Below are positions 26,250 through 34,695 of a DNA stretch of 64,000 bases, piece by piece. Position 1 is the first letter of the stretch. Each line of letters starts with the position of its first letter. Both the position numbers and the translations under genes were made by a program. The notes beneath the pieces were generated by a model. The model worked only from the letters and a program-made list of their open reading frames with translations, was not told the origin of the DNA and made no database searches. The DNA comes from Tistrella mobilis KA081020-065. Its GTDB lineage: Bacteria > Pseudomonadota > Alphaproteobacteria > Tistrellales > Tistrellaceae. The DNA is taken from contig NC_017958.1 in assembly GCF_000264455.2 (NCBI RefSeq), forward strand, positions 496,001-560,000, in the 5' to 3' direction.

Positions 26250-27112
26250 CCGCGCACCACATCACGCCGGGCGACGGCTTCGTCTGGGTGACGGCCTATC
26301 CCAAATCCGGCAGCACCTGGCTCCGGCTGTCGCTGTGGAGCCTGAAGCATGGCGGCGCGGCGCCGGATTTCGACGTGCTCGATCAGGGCTGGCTCACCAT
26401 GGCCAGCAACCGGGCGCTTTTCGATCGCAGCCTCGGCCTCGACAGTGCCTGGTTCACCGATGACGAGGCCTCCAGCCTCCGCCCGGCCGCCTTCGCACGG
26501 CGGCTGACGGCGGAACCCGGCCTGCATCTCCATCGCACGCATGAGGCGTTCACCGCCACACCCGAGGGTCGACCGGTCTTCCCCGCCGCACTGACCCGCG
26601 GTGCCGTTTATCTGATCCGCGATCCGCGCGATCTTGCCGTTTCCAATGCCCATCACTGGGGCCTGTCGATCGATGCCGCGATCGATCTCCTGACGCAGCC
26701 CGACGCCGCCCTCGACACCGGCGGCGACGGTCTTTACGGCCAGCTCCGCCAGCCGCTCGGCAGCTGGTCGGCCCATGTCGACAGCTGGACCGCCGCCGCT
26801 TTGGGGTTTCCACGGCTGATCATCCGCTACGAGGACATGGTCGCCGATCCGCACCAGGCCTTCGCGCGCATCGCCGGTTTCCTCGGCTGGCCCGATGATC
26901 CGGCAACCGTCGCCGGTGCGGTCGCCGGCACCACATTCAGCCGCCTGCAACACCGCGAAGCCGAAACCGGCTTCACCAACGCCGCCGCCCCCGGCCGACG
27001 CTTCTTCCGCCAGGGCCGCGCCGCCGGCTGGCCGAGCGCGCTCACCCCCGCCCAGGCGGCCCGGATCGAAGCCGCCCATGGCACGGTGATGGCCCGGTTC
27101 GGCTATCGCTGA
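26246..27112 (+). CDS. PAPS-dependent sulfotransferase
   Basis: The 288-residue enzyme has the 5'-phosphosulfate loop YPKSGSTWLR near residue 18 and the 3'-phosphate motif YLIRDPRDLAVS near residue 117, as in cytosolic sulfotransferases. It transfers sulfate from PAPS to a hydroxyl or amine. Its translational coupling to the HprK-like gene and the tandem peptide genes after it suggest a peptide as acceptor, since sulfotransferases also accompany kinases in some lasso clusters. A small-molecule substrate is equally possible. Confidence 0.88.
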   Translation: MTAHHITPGDGFVWVTAYPKSGSTWLRLSLWSLKHGGAAPDFDVLDQGWLTMASNRALFDRSLGLDSAWFTDDEASSLRPAAFARRLTAEPGLHLHRTHEAFTATPEGRPVFPAALTRGAVYLIRDPRDLAVSNAHHWGLSIDAAIDLLTQPDAALDTGGDGLYGQLRQPLGSWSAHVDSWTAAALGFPRLIIRYEDMVADPHQAFARIAGFLGWPDDPATVAGAVAGTTFSRLQHREAETGFTNAAAPGRRFFRQGRAAGWPSALTPAQAARIEAAHGTVMARFGYR

Positions 27113-27247
27113 CTGATCCACACTCCTTTTACGATGAAGACCGGCTGTCGATCAGGCATCGCGGAGACCTCCCGGCTTGAATACAATCATTTTGAAGCTC
27201 CAAGCTGAGAGAATATGTTCTCTGCTCAAAATGAAAGCTGAAGTAAC

Positions 27248-27385
27248 ATGATGAAGAAGATCTGCAACCAGAAGATCTCCACCTCGCCTAAAGCCTGGCA
27301 CAAGCCCCAGCTGAGCCAGATCCGGACGTCAACGACGGCGTTTGCTCTCCGCTCCAGCGCCGACGGCAAAACCGCCGTCTCCTGA
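27248..27385 (+). CDS. Putative RiPP (lasso-like) precursor peptide 1, 45 aa
   Basis: The peptide begins MMKKICNQK, has the leader motif AWHKPQLS at residues 16-23, and a predicted core after Thr30-Ala31: FALRSSADGKTAVS. The W-x-x-P-x-L pattern resembles the lasso leader YxxPxL recognised by the precursor-binding protein, and the Thr sits at the penultimate leader position. The 14-residue core has Asp8, which would close an 8-residue ring, and a C-terminal Ser, which a HprK-like kinase could phosphorylate. It matches peptide 2 in length and leader. No lasso protease or cyclase gene lies within the window, so the class is tentative. Confidence 0.68.
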   Translation: MMKKICNQKISTSPKAWHKPQLSQIRTSTTAFALRSSADGKTAVS

Positions 27386-27417
27386 TCCGGCTCTCGCCGC
27401 GCCGGCAACCGCACCCG

Positions 27418-27462
27418 CCGGATCACCCCGCCGGCGCCTTGGGCACCGGCGGGGTGATCCGG
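27418..27462. terminator. Large hairpin after precursor 1
   Basis: A perfect 17-bp stem is formed by CCGGATCACCCCGCCGG (27418-27434) and its complement at 27446-27462, 32 bases after the precursor 1 stop. There is no U-tract. The right arm and what follows it recur 59 bases after precursor 2 (27893-27935), but the left arm there is degenerate. In the rest of 27386-27696 I see no gene, only the GAATAC...AATCAT element at about 27623 that also precedes precursor 1. Confidence 0.6.
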
Positions 27463-27696
27463 GCCACACAGCCCGGGGCGCCGCGCTGCCCCCGGCCCGC
27501 TTCGCCCGACTCGCGGCCGCCCATGGCGCGACAATCGCCCTGTCCGGCGGCTATCGACCGATCCGCACCCCATTCAGAAATGACGATCGACCGTCGACTT
27601 GGCAGATAGACATCTCGCGTGCGAATACTGTAATCATATTGCTGGCTTTAAGCCGAAAGTGTGATCCCTCTATCCAGCAATGAAAGCTGCCACCAC

Positions 27697-27834
27697 ATGG
27701 CTAAAAAGGTCGACAACCGGAAGGCCCTCCCCTCACGCCAAGCCTGGCGTAAGCCCAAGCTGAGCCTGAGCCCCGCATCAGAAACGGCGTTGGCCACCGG
27801 ACCATATTATGACAACGTCTCCGGCACATCCTGA
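27697..27834 (+). CDS. Putative RiPP (lasso-like) precursor peptide 2, 45 aa
   Basis: The peptide begins MAKKVDNRK, carries AWRKPKLS at residues 16-23 and, after Thr30-Ala31, the predicted core LATGPYYDNVSGTS. Like peptide 1 it has 45 residues, a 14-residue core, Asp at core position 8 and a terminal Ser. Core residues vary freely while the leader is conserved, as expected for paralogous RiPP precursors. The 5' DNA (GAATAC, AATCAT, ATGAAAGCTG) is also shared, so the promoter was duplicated with the gene. The two starts are 449 bases apart. The ribosome site is weak. Confidence 0.7.
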   Translation: MAKKVDNRKALPSRQAWRKPKLSLSPASETALATGPYYDNVSGTS

Positions 27835-27938
27835 TCCCTTTCAGTTTCCCCCCATCAACCGTCCAGCGTCATAGCCGCCGGCGCCCCGGATACCGGCGTG
27901 GTGATCCGGGTCAAACAGCCCGGCTCGCCGAATTGCTG

Positions 27939-27998
27939 ATGTCGGAAACCGCTATCGGTGGCATGACCAAGCTCGACAGCGACGACAACGTCTCCTGA
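27939..27998 (+). pseudogene. Remnant of a third precursor (leader end plus core)
   Basis: The frame 27939-27998 reads MSETA followed by IGGMTKLDSDDNVS. SETA matches the leader end of peptide 2. The following 14 residues again have Asp at position 8 and end in Ser before TGA, with GTCTCCTGA shared with peptide 1. The AW-KP-L leader is absent; upstream lies the copy of the sequence that follows precursor 1. It is therefore a leaderless fragment, unless it serves as a core donor by recombination. Confidence 0.45.
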
Positions 27999-28004
27999 CC
28001 ACGC

Positions 28005-29337
28005 TCACACCACCCCGTCGACCGCCCCGGCCAGCGCCTCGGGCACCGGCCCGCCAGTCAGCCAGTCGGCCAGTTCGACGGTATGAATGAAGCGGGCTTC
28101 GGGCATATGCGCGGCGATCTGGGTCAGGCAGCCCAGATTGCCCGCCGCCACCACCGCCGCCCCGGTGCGGCGCAGGTTCTGTGCCTTGCGGGCCCCCCAG
28201 CCGCCCGGCCAGTTCCGGCTGGAGCATGTTATAGGTGCCGGCAGAGCCGCAGCAGATATGGGGTTCGGCCGGCTCCAGCGGCGTGACGCCCAGCCGTTTC
28301 AGCACCTCTTTCGGCAGGTCGCGGATCTTCTGGCCGTGCTGCAATGAACAGGCAGCGTGATAGGCGACCGGCAGCCCGGCCGGCAGGCTGCGCACCGGCG
28401 TCAGATCCAGCCCCGCCAGCACCTCGGTCACGTCGCGGGCCAGCCCCGCCACCAGCCGGGCCCGATCGGCATAATAGGCGTCGCCCGCCAGAAGATGGCC
28501 GTAATCCTTGATCGGCGTGCCGCAGCCGGATGTCGTGACCACGATGGCGTCCAGCCCGCCCGGCTGGTCCGCCAGCGCCGCCCAGGCGGCGACATTGCGC
28601 CGGGCCTGGTCCCGCGCCTGCTCCATCAGCCCCATATGCTGCACCAGCGCACCGCAGCACCCGGCCTCGCGCGCCACCACCACATCGAAGCCATGGCGGG
28701 TCAGCACCCGGATGGTCGCGGCATTGATCCCCGGCGCCAGCACCTGCTGGGCGCAGCCGGCCAGCAGCGCCACCCGCCCCCGGCGGGTACCTTCGGCCGG
28801 CCAGAGCTGCGGCCGGTCGGTGGCAGCCGGTGCCGGCACCTCGTCGGGCATCAGCGCCATCATGGCCTTGAGTTCGGGCCTGAGGCCGCCCAGCCAGCGG
28901 TCGAGACCCAGCCGTTTCGCGATCCGCCCGCCGATCAGCGCCGCCCGGAACCGGCCCGGATAGGGCAGCAGCCGGGCCAGCAGGCCGCGCAGCAGCCGTT
29001 CGGGCAGTGGCCGGGTATAGGTCTCCGCCACCCGCGCCCGCGCCATGTCGGACAGGTGCATGTAATCCACGCCCGACGGGCAGGTGGTCATGCAGGCGAA
29101 GCAGCCCAGGCAGCGGTCGATATGGCGCACGACATCCGCCGTCGCCGGCTCGTCGCGCTCCAGCATACCCTTCATCATGTAGATCCGGCCGCGCGGGCTG
29201 TCGCGCTCGTCGCCCAGTTCCAGAAAGGTCGGGCAGGTGGCGGTGCAGAAGCCGCAATGCACGCAGCGCCGCAGGATCTGCTCGGCCTCGGCGATCGCGG
29301 GGTCGGCCAGGCGGTCGGGGGCGAAACTGGTCTTCAT
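28005..29337 (-). CDS. glcF: Glycolate oxidase iron-sulfur subunit, frameshifted near the 3' end
   Basis: GlcF passes electrons from the flavin subunits. Two ferredoxin motifs (RRCVHCGFCTATCPTF and RCLGCFACMTTCPSG) occupy the first 100 residues, and two CCG domains follow (ending EPHICCGSAGTYNM). After LAGRLG the frame breaks at a run of six C at 28193-28198. Removing one base restores the expected ending, LGARKAQN to the stop at 28005, whereas reading straight through gives a low-complexity tail to 27952. This is either a sequencing error or a real mutation affecting the last 60-odd residues. Its ATG overlaps the glcE stop. Confidence 0.88.
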
Positions 29338-30566
29338 GGGCGGGTCTCCTCGCCGCGCATGCGGCCGGGATTCAGCAGACGAAGCGGATCGAAACCCTGG
29401 CGCACCCGTTCCGACAGGGCCGCGAGCCCGGGCGCTTCGGGCTCGAACACCGGCACCCGCCGGCGCAGGGGCTCGGGGCCGCGCATCAGCGTGGCATGGC
29501 CGCCGCCATTGCGGGCGACCAGGGCCCGCAGCGCGGTCGCTCCCCCGTCGTCACCGGCCTCTGCCGGCACCGCCAGCCAGACCAGCCCGCCGCCCCAGTC
29601 GATGAAGCCGCGCGCGCCGACACCCGCCACCGCATCATAGAGCAGCGCCGCGCCTGCGGCCGGCGGCACCGACAGCCGCCAGACCACCTCCCGGGACTCC
29701 GGCGCCAGGATCGGCACAACCTCGGCAATCCAATTCCACAACTTTTGGCTGTGGGCCAGATCCAGCACCGCCGCGCAGCCGCCAAGCCCGCTCTCTTCCG
29801 CCCGGCCGACCCGGTCGGCCAGCGCGCCGTCGGGACCTTCGAAGCGCACCAGCAGCGCACCGTCCCGCGCATCCGGCAGATCGGCGGCCCGCGCCAGCGT
29901 CGACGGCAGCCAGGCCAGCGCCGTCGGCTCCAGCGGCCCGGCCTGCAGCCGGGCCATGGCGGCCACCGCCGGGGCCGCCGCCATCGGCAGCACCAGGGTG
30001 ACGGCATCTTCGGGCGCGGGCAGCACCTTCAATGTCATCTCGGTCATGATTGCCAGCGTGCCGAAGCTGCCGGCGATCAGCTTGGGCAGGTCATAGCCGG
30101 TGACGTTCTTGACGACCTTCGCCCCGGCCTTGAAGCGTTCGCCGCGACCGCTCACCGCTTCCAGCCCCAGAAGATGGTCGCGGGCGCTGCCGGCGCGGAT
30201 CCGCCGCGGGCCGGCCAGCCCCGCCGCAACCGTGCCGCCCAGCGTCGGCACGGCACCGGATGTGCCGCAAAGCGCGGCAAGGCCCGGCGGCTCGAAGGCC
30301 AGCATCTGGCCGCGCCCGGCCAGCAGGGCCGCCACCTCGGCCAGCGGCGTTGCCGGCCGCGCGGTCAGCATCAGCTCTTCCGGCTGATAGTCCACGATGC
30401 CGGTCAGCGCCCCCAGATCCAGCCGCGCCGCCGCCTCGACCGGCCGGCCCAGCCCGGCCTTGCTGCCGCCGGCCACCACGGCCAGACTGCCTCCGGCCGC
30501 GGCCGATGCGGCCACGATCTCCACCAGCTCAGCCGCATCGGCGGGCCTGAAGCTCTCTGTGGTCAT
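29334..30566 (-). CDS. glcE: Glycolate oxidase FAD-binding subunit
   Basis: The 410-residue subunit contains an N-terminal PCMH-type FAD-binding domain (SLAVVAGGSKAGLGRP, GTVAAGLAGPRRIRAGSARDHLLG as separate blocks, VKNVTGYDLPKLIAGSFG) and a shorter C-terminal half than GlcD, as usual. With GlcD and GlcF it oxidises glycolate to glyoxylate. The ATG at 30566 follows a GAGG site; the open frame upstream overlaps glcD. The gene is the middle of glcDEF, 4 bases from glcD. Confidence 0.92.
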   Translation of the reverse strand: MTTESFRPADAAELVEIVAASAAAGGSLAVVAGGSKAGLGRPVEAAARLDLGALTGIVDYQPEELMLTARPATPLAEVAALLAGRGQMLAFEPPGLAALCGTSGAVPTLGGTVAAGLAGPRRIRAGSARDHLLGLEAVSGRGERFKAGAKVVKNVTGYDLPKLIAGSFGTLAIMTEMTLKVLPAPEDAVTLVLPMAAAPAVAAMARLQAGPLEPTALAWLPSTLARAADLPDARDGALLVRFEGPDGALADRVGRAEESGLGGCAAVLDLAHSQKLWNWIAEVVPILAPESREVVWRLSVPPAAGAALLYDAVAGVGARGFIDWGGGLVWLAVPAEAGDDGGATALRALVARNGGGHATLMRGPEPLRRRVPVFEPEAPGLAALSERVRQGFDPLRLLNPGRMRGEETRP

Positions 30567-30570
30567 CGGC

Positions 30571-32058
30571 TCAGAACCTCGGCAGATGGGCGTGGGGCAG
30601 CTGCCCGTGATGGACATGCATCCGGCCCAGCTCCGCGCACCGATGCAGGGTCGGGAACACCTTGCCCGGGTTCAGCAGCCCGTCGGGGTCGAAGGCGCAT
30701 TTCAGCCGCTGCTGATGGGCCAGGTCGGTTTCGGTGAACATCTCGCTCATCAGATCGCGCTTTTCGATACCGACGCCGTGTTCGCCGGTCAGCACGCCGC
30801 CCAGCCGCACGCAGGCCTTCAGGATTTCGGCGCCGAAGGCCTCGGCCCGCTCCAGCTCGCCGGGCGCATTGGCATCGTACAGGATCAGCGGATGCAGATT
30901 GCCGTCGCCGGCATGGAAGACATTGGCGCAGCGCAGCCCGTATTCGCGCGTCAGCCCGGAAATGATCCCCAGCATCTCGGGCAGCCGGCCGCGCGGGATG
31001 GTGCCGTCCATGCAGTAATAGTCGGGCGAGATCCGCCCCACGGCAGGGAAGGCCGCCTTGCGTCCGGCCCAGAAGCGCTGGCGTTCGGCCTCGTCGCGGC
31101 TTTCGCGCAGACTGGTGGCGCCGGCCGCGCGCGCAATGGCGGCGACGCGGGCGATCAGCGCCTCCACCTCGGGCCCCGGCCCGTCCAGTTCGGCGATCAG
31201 CAGCGCCTCCACATCCAGCGGATAGCCGGCATCGCAAAAGGCCTCCGCCGCATGGATCGCGTCGCGGTCCATCATCTCGAGGCCCGCGGGCACGATCCCG
31301 GCCCCGATGATTTCGGCGACGCAGGCGCCGGCATCGGCCACCTGCGGAAAGCCCATCAGCAGGGCGCGCACGGTTTCGGGCCGCGGCAGCAGCCGCACCG
31401 TCACCTCGGTCACCACCCCCAGCAGGCCTTCCGATCCGGTCAGCACGCCCATCAGATCATAGCCGCCGGCATCCATATGCCGGCCGCCCAGCCGGACCAC
31501 CGTGCCGTCGATCAGCACGATCTCCAGCCCCAGGATGTTGTTGGTGGTGACGCCATATTTCAGGCAATGCACCCCGCCGGCATTCTCGGCGACATTGCCG
31601 CCGATCGAACAGGCGATCTGGCTCGACGGATCGGGCGCGTAATACAGCCCATGTGCCGCGACCGCGGTGGTGATCGCCAGGTTCGGCACTCCCGGCTGCA
31701 CAACCGCACAGCGATTGGCGACGTCCACATCCAGAATACGGTTGAACCGCCCCAGGCCGAGCAGCACCCCGTCGGCCAGCGGCAGCGCACCGCCCGACAA
31801 AGAGGTCCCGGCCCCGCGCGGCACCACCCTTATGCCGCGCCGGGCGCAGATCTTCAGCACCCCTGCCACCTCGTCGGTCGTGGCCGGCAGCACCGCGACC
31901 ATCGGCTTCTGGGCATAGGCGGTCAGCCCGTCATTCTCGTAGACCTCCAGCCCGGTCTGGTCGGCGATCACGGCATCGCGTCCCAGCAGGGCGCGGAATT
32001 CGGCGATCAGCTCGTCTCTCTGGGCAAGGGCTGCGGCTTCGGGGGCGGGCATGCGCAT
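30571..32058 (-). CDS. glcD: Glycolate oxidase FAD-linked catalytic subunit
   Basis: The 495-residue flavoprotein oxidises glycolate (and often D-lactate). The PCMH FAD domain shows VPRGAGTSLSGGALP, SIGGNVAENAGG and YGVTTNNILGLEIVL; the C-terminal FAD-oxidase domain ends with the HAGDGNLHPLI and TGEHGVGIEK motifs. The ATG at 32058 has GGAG 8 bases upstream. It is the first gene of the leftward glcDEF operon. Glyoxylate from this operon and from the ureidoglycolate lyase feeds the same pool. Confidence 0.94.
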   Translation of the reverse strand: MRMPAPEAAALAQRDELIAEFRALLGRDAVIADQTGLEVYENDGLTAYAQKPMVAVLPATTDEVAGVLKICARRGIRVVPRGAGTSLSGGALPLADGVLLGLGRFNRILDVDVANRCAVVQPGVPNLAITTAVAAHGLYYAPDPSSQIACSIGGNVAENAGGVHCLKYGVTTNNILGLEIVLIDGTVVRLGGRHMDAGGYDLMGVLTGSEGLLGVVTEVTVRLLPRPETVRALLMGFPQVADAGACVAEIIGAGIVPAGLEMMDRDAIHAAEAFCDAGYPLDVEALLIAELDGPGPEVEALIARVAAIARAAGATSLRESRDEAERQRFWAGRKAAFPAVGRISPDYYCMDGTIPRGRLPEMLGIISGLTREYGLRCANVFHAGDGNLHPLILYDANAPGELERAEAFGAEILKACVRLGGVLTGEHGVGIEKRDLMSEMFTETDLAHQQRLKCAFDPDGLLNPGKVFPTLHRCAELGRMHVHHGQLPHAHLPRF

Positions 32059-32155
32059 CGGGTCGTCTCCTCGGGTCGCGCGGCGCGAGGTTGAACGCAG
32101 AGCAGACATCATATACCGCCCGACCGATCCGGAAACGCGAAACGCTTCAGACGCA

Positions 32156-32189
32156 AAACGGCCGCCGTCCCGAAGGACGGCGGCCGTTT
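32156..32189 (-). terminator. Rho-independent terminator of rpmJ
   Basis: A perfect 15-bp stem (AAACGGCCGCCGTCC at 32156-32170, complement at 32175-32189) with loop CGAA lies about 75 bases past the rpmJ stop. On the minus strand it continues into TTTTGCGT. It separates rpmJ from glcD. Confidence 0.85.
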
Positions 32190-32265
32190 CGAAAGCGTCC
32201 CCCGGGCACGATCTCCCGGGATCATCGCAAGTCCGGCGCCGAAGGCTGCCGGCCGATCCGATGGA

Positions 32266-32391
32266 TCAGCCCTGGCGGCACTTCATGCGCGGGTTGGACT
32301 TGTTGATGATGTAAACGCGGCCCTTGCGGCGCACGACGCGGCAGTTCTTGTCGCGCTTCTTGGCGCTCTTCAGGGAGTTGATCACCTTCAT
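32266..32391 (-). CDS. rpmJ: 50S ribosomal protein L36
   Basis: The 41-residue basic protein reads [13 protein letters not shown], then [19 protein letters not shown] and ends KCRQG. It is the zinc-independent (C-minus) form, lacking the first CxxC pair. Length and sequence are typical for alphaproteobacteria. It is a single-gene unit with its own terminator. Confidence 0.97.
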   Translation of the reverse strand: MKVINSLKSAKKRDKNCRVVRRKGRVYIINKSNPRMKCRQG

Positions 32392-32618
32392 CGGTCTGGT
32401 CCTCGCGGGTTCACGCGCCCTCGGGCACTGCCCCGGGCTCCTCCTCAGGCGAAAAGTGCGCGGAGGATATCGATGCCCCCTGCGGCTGTCAACGCGGAAG
32501 CGCGGGGTTTTGATCATGTCCCGCGGCCGCATGCGGCCGCATCGTCGCCCCTGCCCCTGGCGGGCCGTTTCGGCCAGGATCGAGGCCATGTTCATCCAAA
32601 GCGTGGGAGCCCTGCCGA

Positions 32619-33317
32619 TTGACCGGGTCCGAGGTGGAACGCAGCGTCAGCCTCTGTTTGCGGGCCGCCCGGCTTGCCAGTGAAAACAGATGGCCGCAGC
32701 TGCGAACGGTTGCCCATCGCCACCGTGTGCTCCGCAAGGCGCGGCGACTGATCGTCGTCGGGCGCACCGTTGGCATTCTTCTGGACGACGAATGCCGGTC
32801 GAAGGGCTCGCGCGCCTCCGGGGCGGGAAAGTATCGCGCGGCAAAGTACCGGGCGGGCGCCCGCGAAAGAGCTTCCGAGGACATCGCGGCCGGCCGCGGG
32901 GAGGCCAGAGAGGATTGGCCGCCCTGGTATCCGCCGGAAAATCTGCTCTGTCATCCCGACCATCCGGACGAGGTCGTGCCACTCTCACGCCTGTCGCCCA
33001 TGGACTGGTACAGACACCCGGCAGAGCTGGTCATGCTTCACCGCTACTTCCTGTTCAACGGCTGGATCTATTCGGGCTGGCGCTATGTGATCTGCAGCCC
33101 GCTCGATCATCCGGGCAAGATCGCGATCGGCTATGACACGATGGCGCCGGTGAAGGACACGCGGAGCGAGGCCGGATGGTGGGCCCGGTGCCCGCTTGCA
33201 GCACCTGCATCCGAGGCCGTTCCCGATCAGATCCGCCCATCCGAACAGGAAGAGATACGTACCAGACCGGACGCTCAGCGCATCTCCGCAGGTCCTGTCG
33301 ACCGGACATGGCTCTAG
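32619..33317 (+). CDS. Hypothetical protein
   Basis: An open frame of 232 codons, beginning with TTG in this frame, gives a basic N-terminal half and a more protein-like middle ([45 protein letters not shown]) rich in Trp and Tyr. The third-position GC bias in that middle part agrees with coding. I recognise no domain. The start is uncertain, and the true gene may cover only the middle. It faces a convergent methyltransferase gene, overlapping it by 4 bases. Confidence 0.45.
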   Translation: MTGSEVERSVSLCLRAARLASENRWPQLRTVAHRHRVLRKARRLIVVGRTVGILLDDECRSKGSRASGAGKYRAAKYRAGARERASEDIAAGRGEAREDWPPWYPPENLLCHPDHPDEVVPLSRLSPMDWYRHPAELVMLHRYFLFNGWIYSGWRYVICSPLDHPGKIAIGYDTMAPVKDTRSEAGWWARCPLAAPASEAVPDQIRPSEQEEIRTRPDAQRISAGPVDRTWL

Positions 33318-34285
33318 CGGCCGACCCGCCGGGCGTAAACGCGATACACCTTCAGATGGCCGCGTTCGATCAGCGTCGCGCGCGCCGCCCACATCTCGAT
33401 CTCTTTCAGCAGCGCCCGGCGGAAGCCGCGGGTCATGTTGCCGCCCTCCAGCCGTTTGGCGAAGTCCGCCCAGCCGCGGCGGATCATCCGGTGAACCAGT
33501 TCGCTGATGTCGTCGCGGATGCGCACATCCAGGCGCAGCGCCTCCATGGTCGCCAGCGCATCGTCCAGGCTCCAGGGATCCGGCATCACCGGCTCCACCG
33601 CCGCCCAGGTCCGGAGATCCGGGATCACATAGCCGCTGCTCGGCAGCATGTAATCGGTGAACAGCATCTGCCCGGTCTGCGGCTTCAGCGCACCGGCCAG
33701 GTTGCGGATCAGCTGTGGCTTGTCGGGCATGGTGAACAGCGCTTCCCGGCTGATCACCGCGTCATAGATGTTCTGCTTAAGCTTGCTTTCCCCGGCATCG
33801 AAGCGCTGCACCGGCGCCTTGCGGCCAAGTCCGGCCTTGGTCGAATACTCGTTGCCGCGTTCGGCCAGCAGCGGGTCGGGCTCGAAGGCGGTCACCCAGG
33901 CATCGGTTTGCCTGGTGATCGCACGCGCCACCCCGCCCAGCCCCGCGCCGATATCCAGCACCTGCATGGAATTGTCCAGGCTCAGCGGCCGGATCAGCTC
34001 GTCGACCAGCTCCGGGCCGCCGGGCTGGATGAAGCCTTCCCCCCACAGATGTTCGGCGACCGTGATCCGGTCCACCGTCCACAGCGGCCCCTTGCCCTTC
34101 TTGCCGATCACCTGATCGTCCGACGGCGGATCGGGGTCCACCCGGTTGATCAGATCCAGGATCGGCAAGGCCGGCGTCGGTGCCGGCAGGGCGAGCACCG
34201 GCTGATTGCGCCCGCGCCACCACGCCAGGAACCGCTGCCGCAATCCCGGCCGCGTGGGCTTCCGCCGCGCTGATTGTCGCGCCAT
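33314..34285 (-). CDS. Class I SAM-dependent methyltransferase
   Basis: The 323-residue protein has motif I VLDIGAGLGGVAR near residue 110 and the later strands of the Rossmann-fold methyltransferase (WVTAFEPDPLLAERG, YDAVISREALF, GQMLFTDYML). The general pattern resembles small-molecule or lipid methyltransferases (UbiE/phosphoethanolamine type). The N-terminal 45 residues are basic and proline-rich and could contact membranes. The substrate is unknown, and it stands alone. Confidence 0.82.
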   Translation of the reverse strand: MARQSARRKPTRPGLRQRFLAWWRGRNQPVLALPAPTPALPILDLINRVDPDPPSDDQVIGKKGKGPLWTVDRITVAEHLWGEGFIQPGGPELVDELIRPLSLDNSMQVLDIGAGLGGVARAITRQTDAWVTAFEPDPLLAERGNEYSTKAGLGRKAPVQRFDAGESKLKQNIYDAVISREALFTMPDKPQLIRNLAGALKPQTGQMLFTDYMLPSSGYVIPDLRTWAAVEPVMPDPWSLDDALATMEALRLDVRIRDDISELVHRMIRRGWADFAKRLEGGNMTRGFRRALLKEIEMWAARATLIERGHLKVYRVYARRVGR

Positions 34286-34362
34286 GCGTCGCGTGATCTC
34301 CGTGCCTGTCGTTCGCCCCGTCCCGGCCGCACCCGCGCGGCCCCGACAGCATAGACGGCGAA

Positions 34363-34390
34363 GGGCGGTCCGCTCAATCGCGGACCGCCC
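34363..34390 (-). terminator. Hairpin downstream of the acyl-CoA ligase and repeats
   Basis: GGGCGGTCCGC (34363-34373) and GCGGACCGCCC (34380-34390) form a perfect 11-bp stem with loop TCAATC. It lies between the ligase gene and the methyltransferase start on the minus strand, and probably ends the ligase transcript. Confidence 0.6.
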
Positions 34391-34469
34391 CGGAATGCAT
34401 CAGATGCAAGGTAACGGACCATCCCCCCGTCACAACACCCCGCGCCCGCCCCCTTCGTGCGGGCGCAAG

Positions 34470-34652
34470 CCGCCATTGAGGCGGCGGCCAAGGGCATGGA
34501 ATGCCCGCCCGGCGAGGGCCAAATAGACTCCCGCCATTGAAGCGGCGGCCAAGGCCACGGAGTGCCCGCCCGGCGAGGGCCAAATAGACTCCCGCCATTG
34601 AGGCGGCGGCCAAGGCCACGGAGTGCCCGCCCGGCGAGGGACTAAAGGACTC
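34470..34652. repeat. Three tandem copies of a 61-bp repeat
   Basis: Units start at 34470, 34531 and 34592 with CCGCCATTGA and contain GCGGCGGCCAAGG, GTGCCCGCCCGGCGAGGG and (C)AAATAGACTC. Copies 1-3 differ at a few bases, and a degraded partial unit follows to about 34695. 61 is not a multiple of three and the repeats lie after the stop of a gene, so they are non-coding. They may act as a minisatellite or as an extended transcript end. Confidence 0.85.
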
Positions 34653-34695
34653 CAAGGGCACGGCGGCACCCACCCGGCGAGGGGCTAACAAACCC

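Noticed and set aside
27226-27573. 115-codon minus-strand frame over precursor 1
   Set aside because: The composition resembles antisense frames, and it has no counterpart opposite precursor 2, whereas the plus-strand peptide has.
27666-27834. Alternative start at 27680 for precursor 2
   Set aside because: The ATG at 27680 is in another frame and gives a peptide unlike precursor 1; the ATG at 27697 gives the matching 45-residue frame.
34374-34691. Frames through the 61-bp repeats encoding repetitive peptides
   Set aside because: Unit length is not divisible by three, so each copy is read in another frame; no ribosome site is present.
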